64,000 nucleotides of DNA from positions 364,322-428,321 of the forward strand of contig NZ_KE383999.1 in assembly GCF_000423305.1 (NCBI RefSeq), given 5' to 3'. This document shows positions 63,630 to 64,000 of this stretch, in pieces. The translations under genes were made by a program, and so were the position numbers. Position 1 is the first letter of the stretch, and every line of letters begins with the position of its first letter. This DNA is from Legionella moravica DSM 19234 (GTDB lineage: Bacteria > Pseudomonadota > Gammaproteobacteria > Legionellales > Legionellaceae). The notes beneath the pieces are model-generated. The model saw only the letters and a list, made by a program, of their open reading frames with translations. It was not told where the DNA came from and did not search any database.

Positions 63630-64000
63630 TTATCAATAAAAAAAACAAAACCCAAATCGAAAAACCACCAAACAAGAATAAGACTTCGTTTCCCGGAAGG
63701 GTTCGAACCGATGAGGTTCGACAAAATGCGCAGCGAACAGCGCGTAGCGCGGCGAAGCATTTTGGACGCGCTTCAGCGCGCCGCAAAGCGGTGAGGAATG
63801 AGCAAAAGCGAATGACGAATCCATCCTTGCTCATCAAGTGGCACTCCGTACTTTCAAAGTTAGAAACTCAAATCCCAATCGAAAAACCACCAAATAAGAA
63901 TAAGAGGGTCTTTCCCAATTACGGGGGCACTCGGCTCATCCCCATTTCCGGGGGCATTAATCAAGAACACAAAACTTTAACCCTTAATCTGTAATTTTCA
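63630..64000. repeat. Repeat-rich region downstream of tRNA-Arg
   Basis: A 32-base direct repeat (63652-63683 and 63874-63905, two mismatches, core GAAAAACCACCAAA) brackets 190 bases. CCCGGAAGGGTTCGAACC at 63692-63709 is an inverted copy, one mismatch, of the tRNA-Arg T arm and acceptor stem. A GC-rich block (GCGCAGCGAACAGCGCGT) follows at about 63728. This looks like an integration hot spot. No convincing gene is present. Confidence 0.6.

Noticed and set aside
63403..63837. Minus-strand frame reading PEGFEPPTLWFVAKYSIQLS
   Set aside because: It is antisense to the two tRNA genes; this kind of translated tRNA is a well-known false protein.
63640..63930. A CRISPR array from the 32-base repeat
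   Set aside because: There are only two copies 222 bases apart, with no spacer-sized regular spacing and no cas genes.

Overview
The window looks like a Legionella pneumophila chromosome, or a very close relative. The evidence is an AT-rich gamma-proteobacterial gene set together with Legionella-type genes: ankyrin and coiled-coil candidate Dot/Icm effectors, phosphatidylcholine synthase, a 180-kDa-type NAD-glutamate dehydrogenase and an EnhB-like protein. From memory, the order legC6, rplI, DUF2232, rpsR, rpsF, csrA paralog, PAP2, L,D-transpeptidase, fadB, fadA, lem11 at 52-63 kb matches strain Philadelphia-1 around lpg1588-lpg1598. No search was run, so family names rest on motifs and strain-level names on memory.

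Left part (1-13.5 kb) is accessory DNA. A very large minus-strand reading frame runs from 4284 off the left edge (at least 1,428 codons). It has one convincing and one weaker CE-clan (Ulp1/YopJ-like) cysteine peptidase motif set, and a C-terminal array of about fourteen 36-residue helical repeats. A 632-aa ankyrin protein diverges from it. Next comes a graveyard (6.6-8.1 kb) with a broken HigBA/RelE-type toxin-antitoxin pair (antitoxin with an in-frame stop, toxin without its N-terminus), a frameshifted small gene and an IS256-type transposase tail. A 177-aa orphan gene, a secreted beta-propeller protein with about 14 repeats and a frameshifted orphan gene follow.

Middle part (13.7-30.2 kb): a Nudix hydrolase and pabB, a candidate effector (possibly RavY), an E1alpha/E1beta/E2 2-oxo acid dehydrogenase operon lacking E3, and then the most striking intact gene, a 2,926-aa protein joining an N-terminal Ulp1-like peptidase motif set to a C-terminal SecA-like DEAD motor. 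A small ankyrin-like gene follows it.

Right part (30.2-63.3 kb) is mostly core genome: a ruvB-ybgC-tolQRAB run that ends in a secreted S1/P1 nuclease rather than pal, a 2-hydroxyacid dehydrogenase and methyltransferase pair, an ECF sigma factor, sdhE/ygfX diverging from ygfZ, cytochrome b561, gdhB, an L,D-transpeptidase with an aldehyde dehydrogenase, pcs with three small genes, a coiled-coil effector candidate, the rpsF-rpsR-DUF2232-rplI ribosomal operon, a divergent CsrA paralog with a PAP2 phosphatase, a LysM-like L,D-transpeptidase, and the fadB-fadA beta-oxidation pair followed by a Lem11-like gene. The window ends at tRNA-Ser(GCT) and tRNA-Arg(ACG), followed by repeat-rich sequence with an inverted copy of the tRNA-Arg T arm, a typical integration hot spot.
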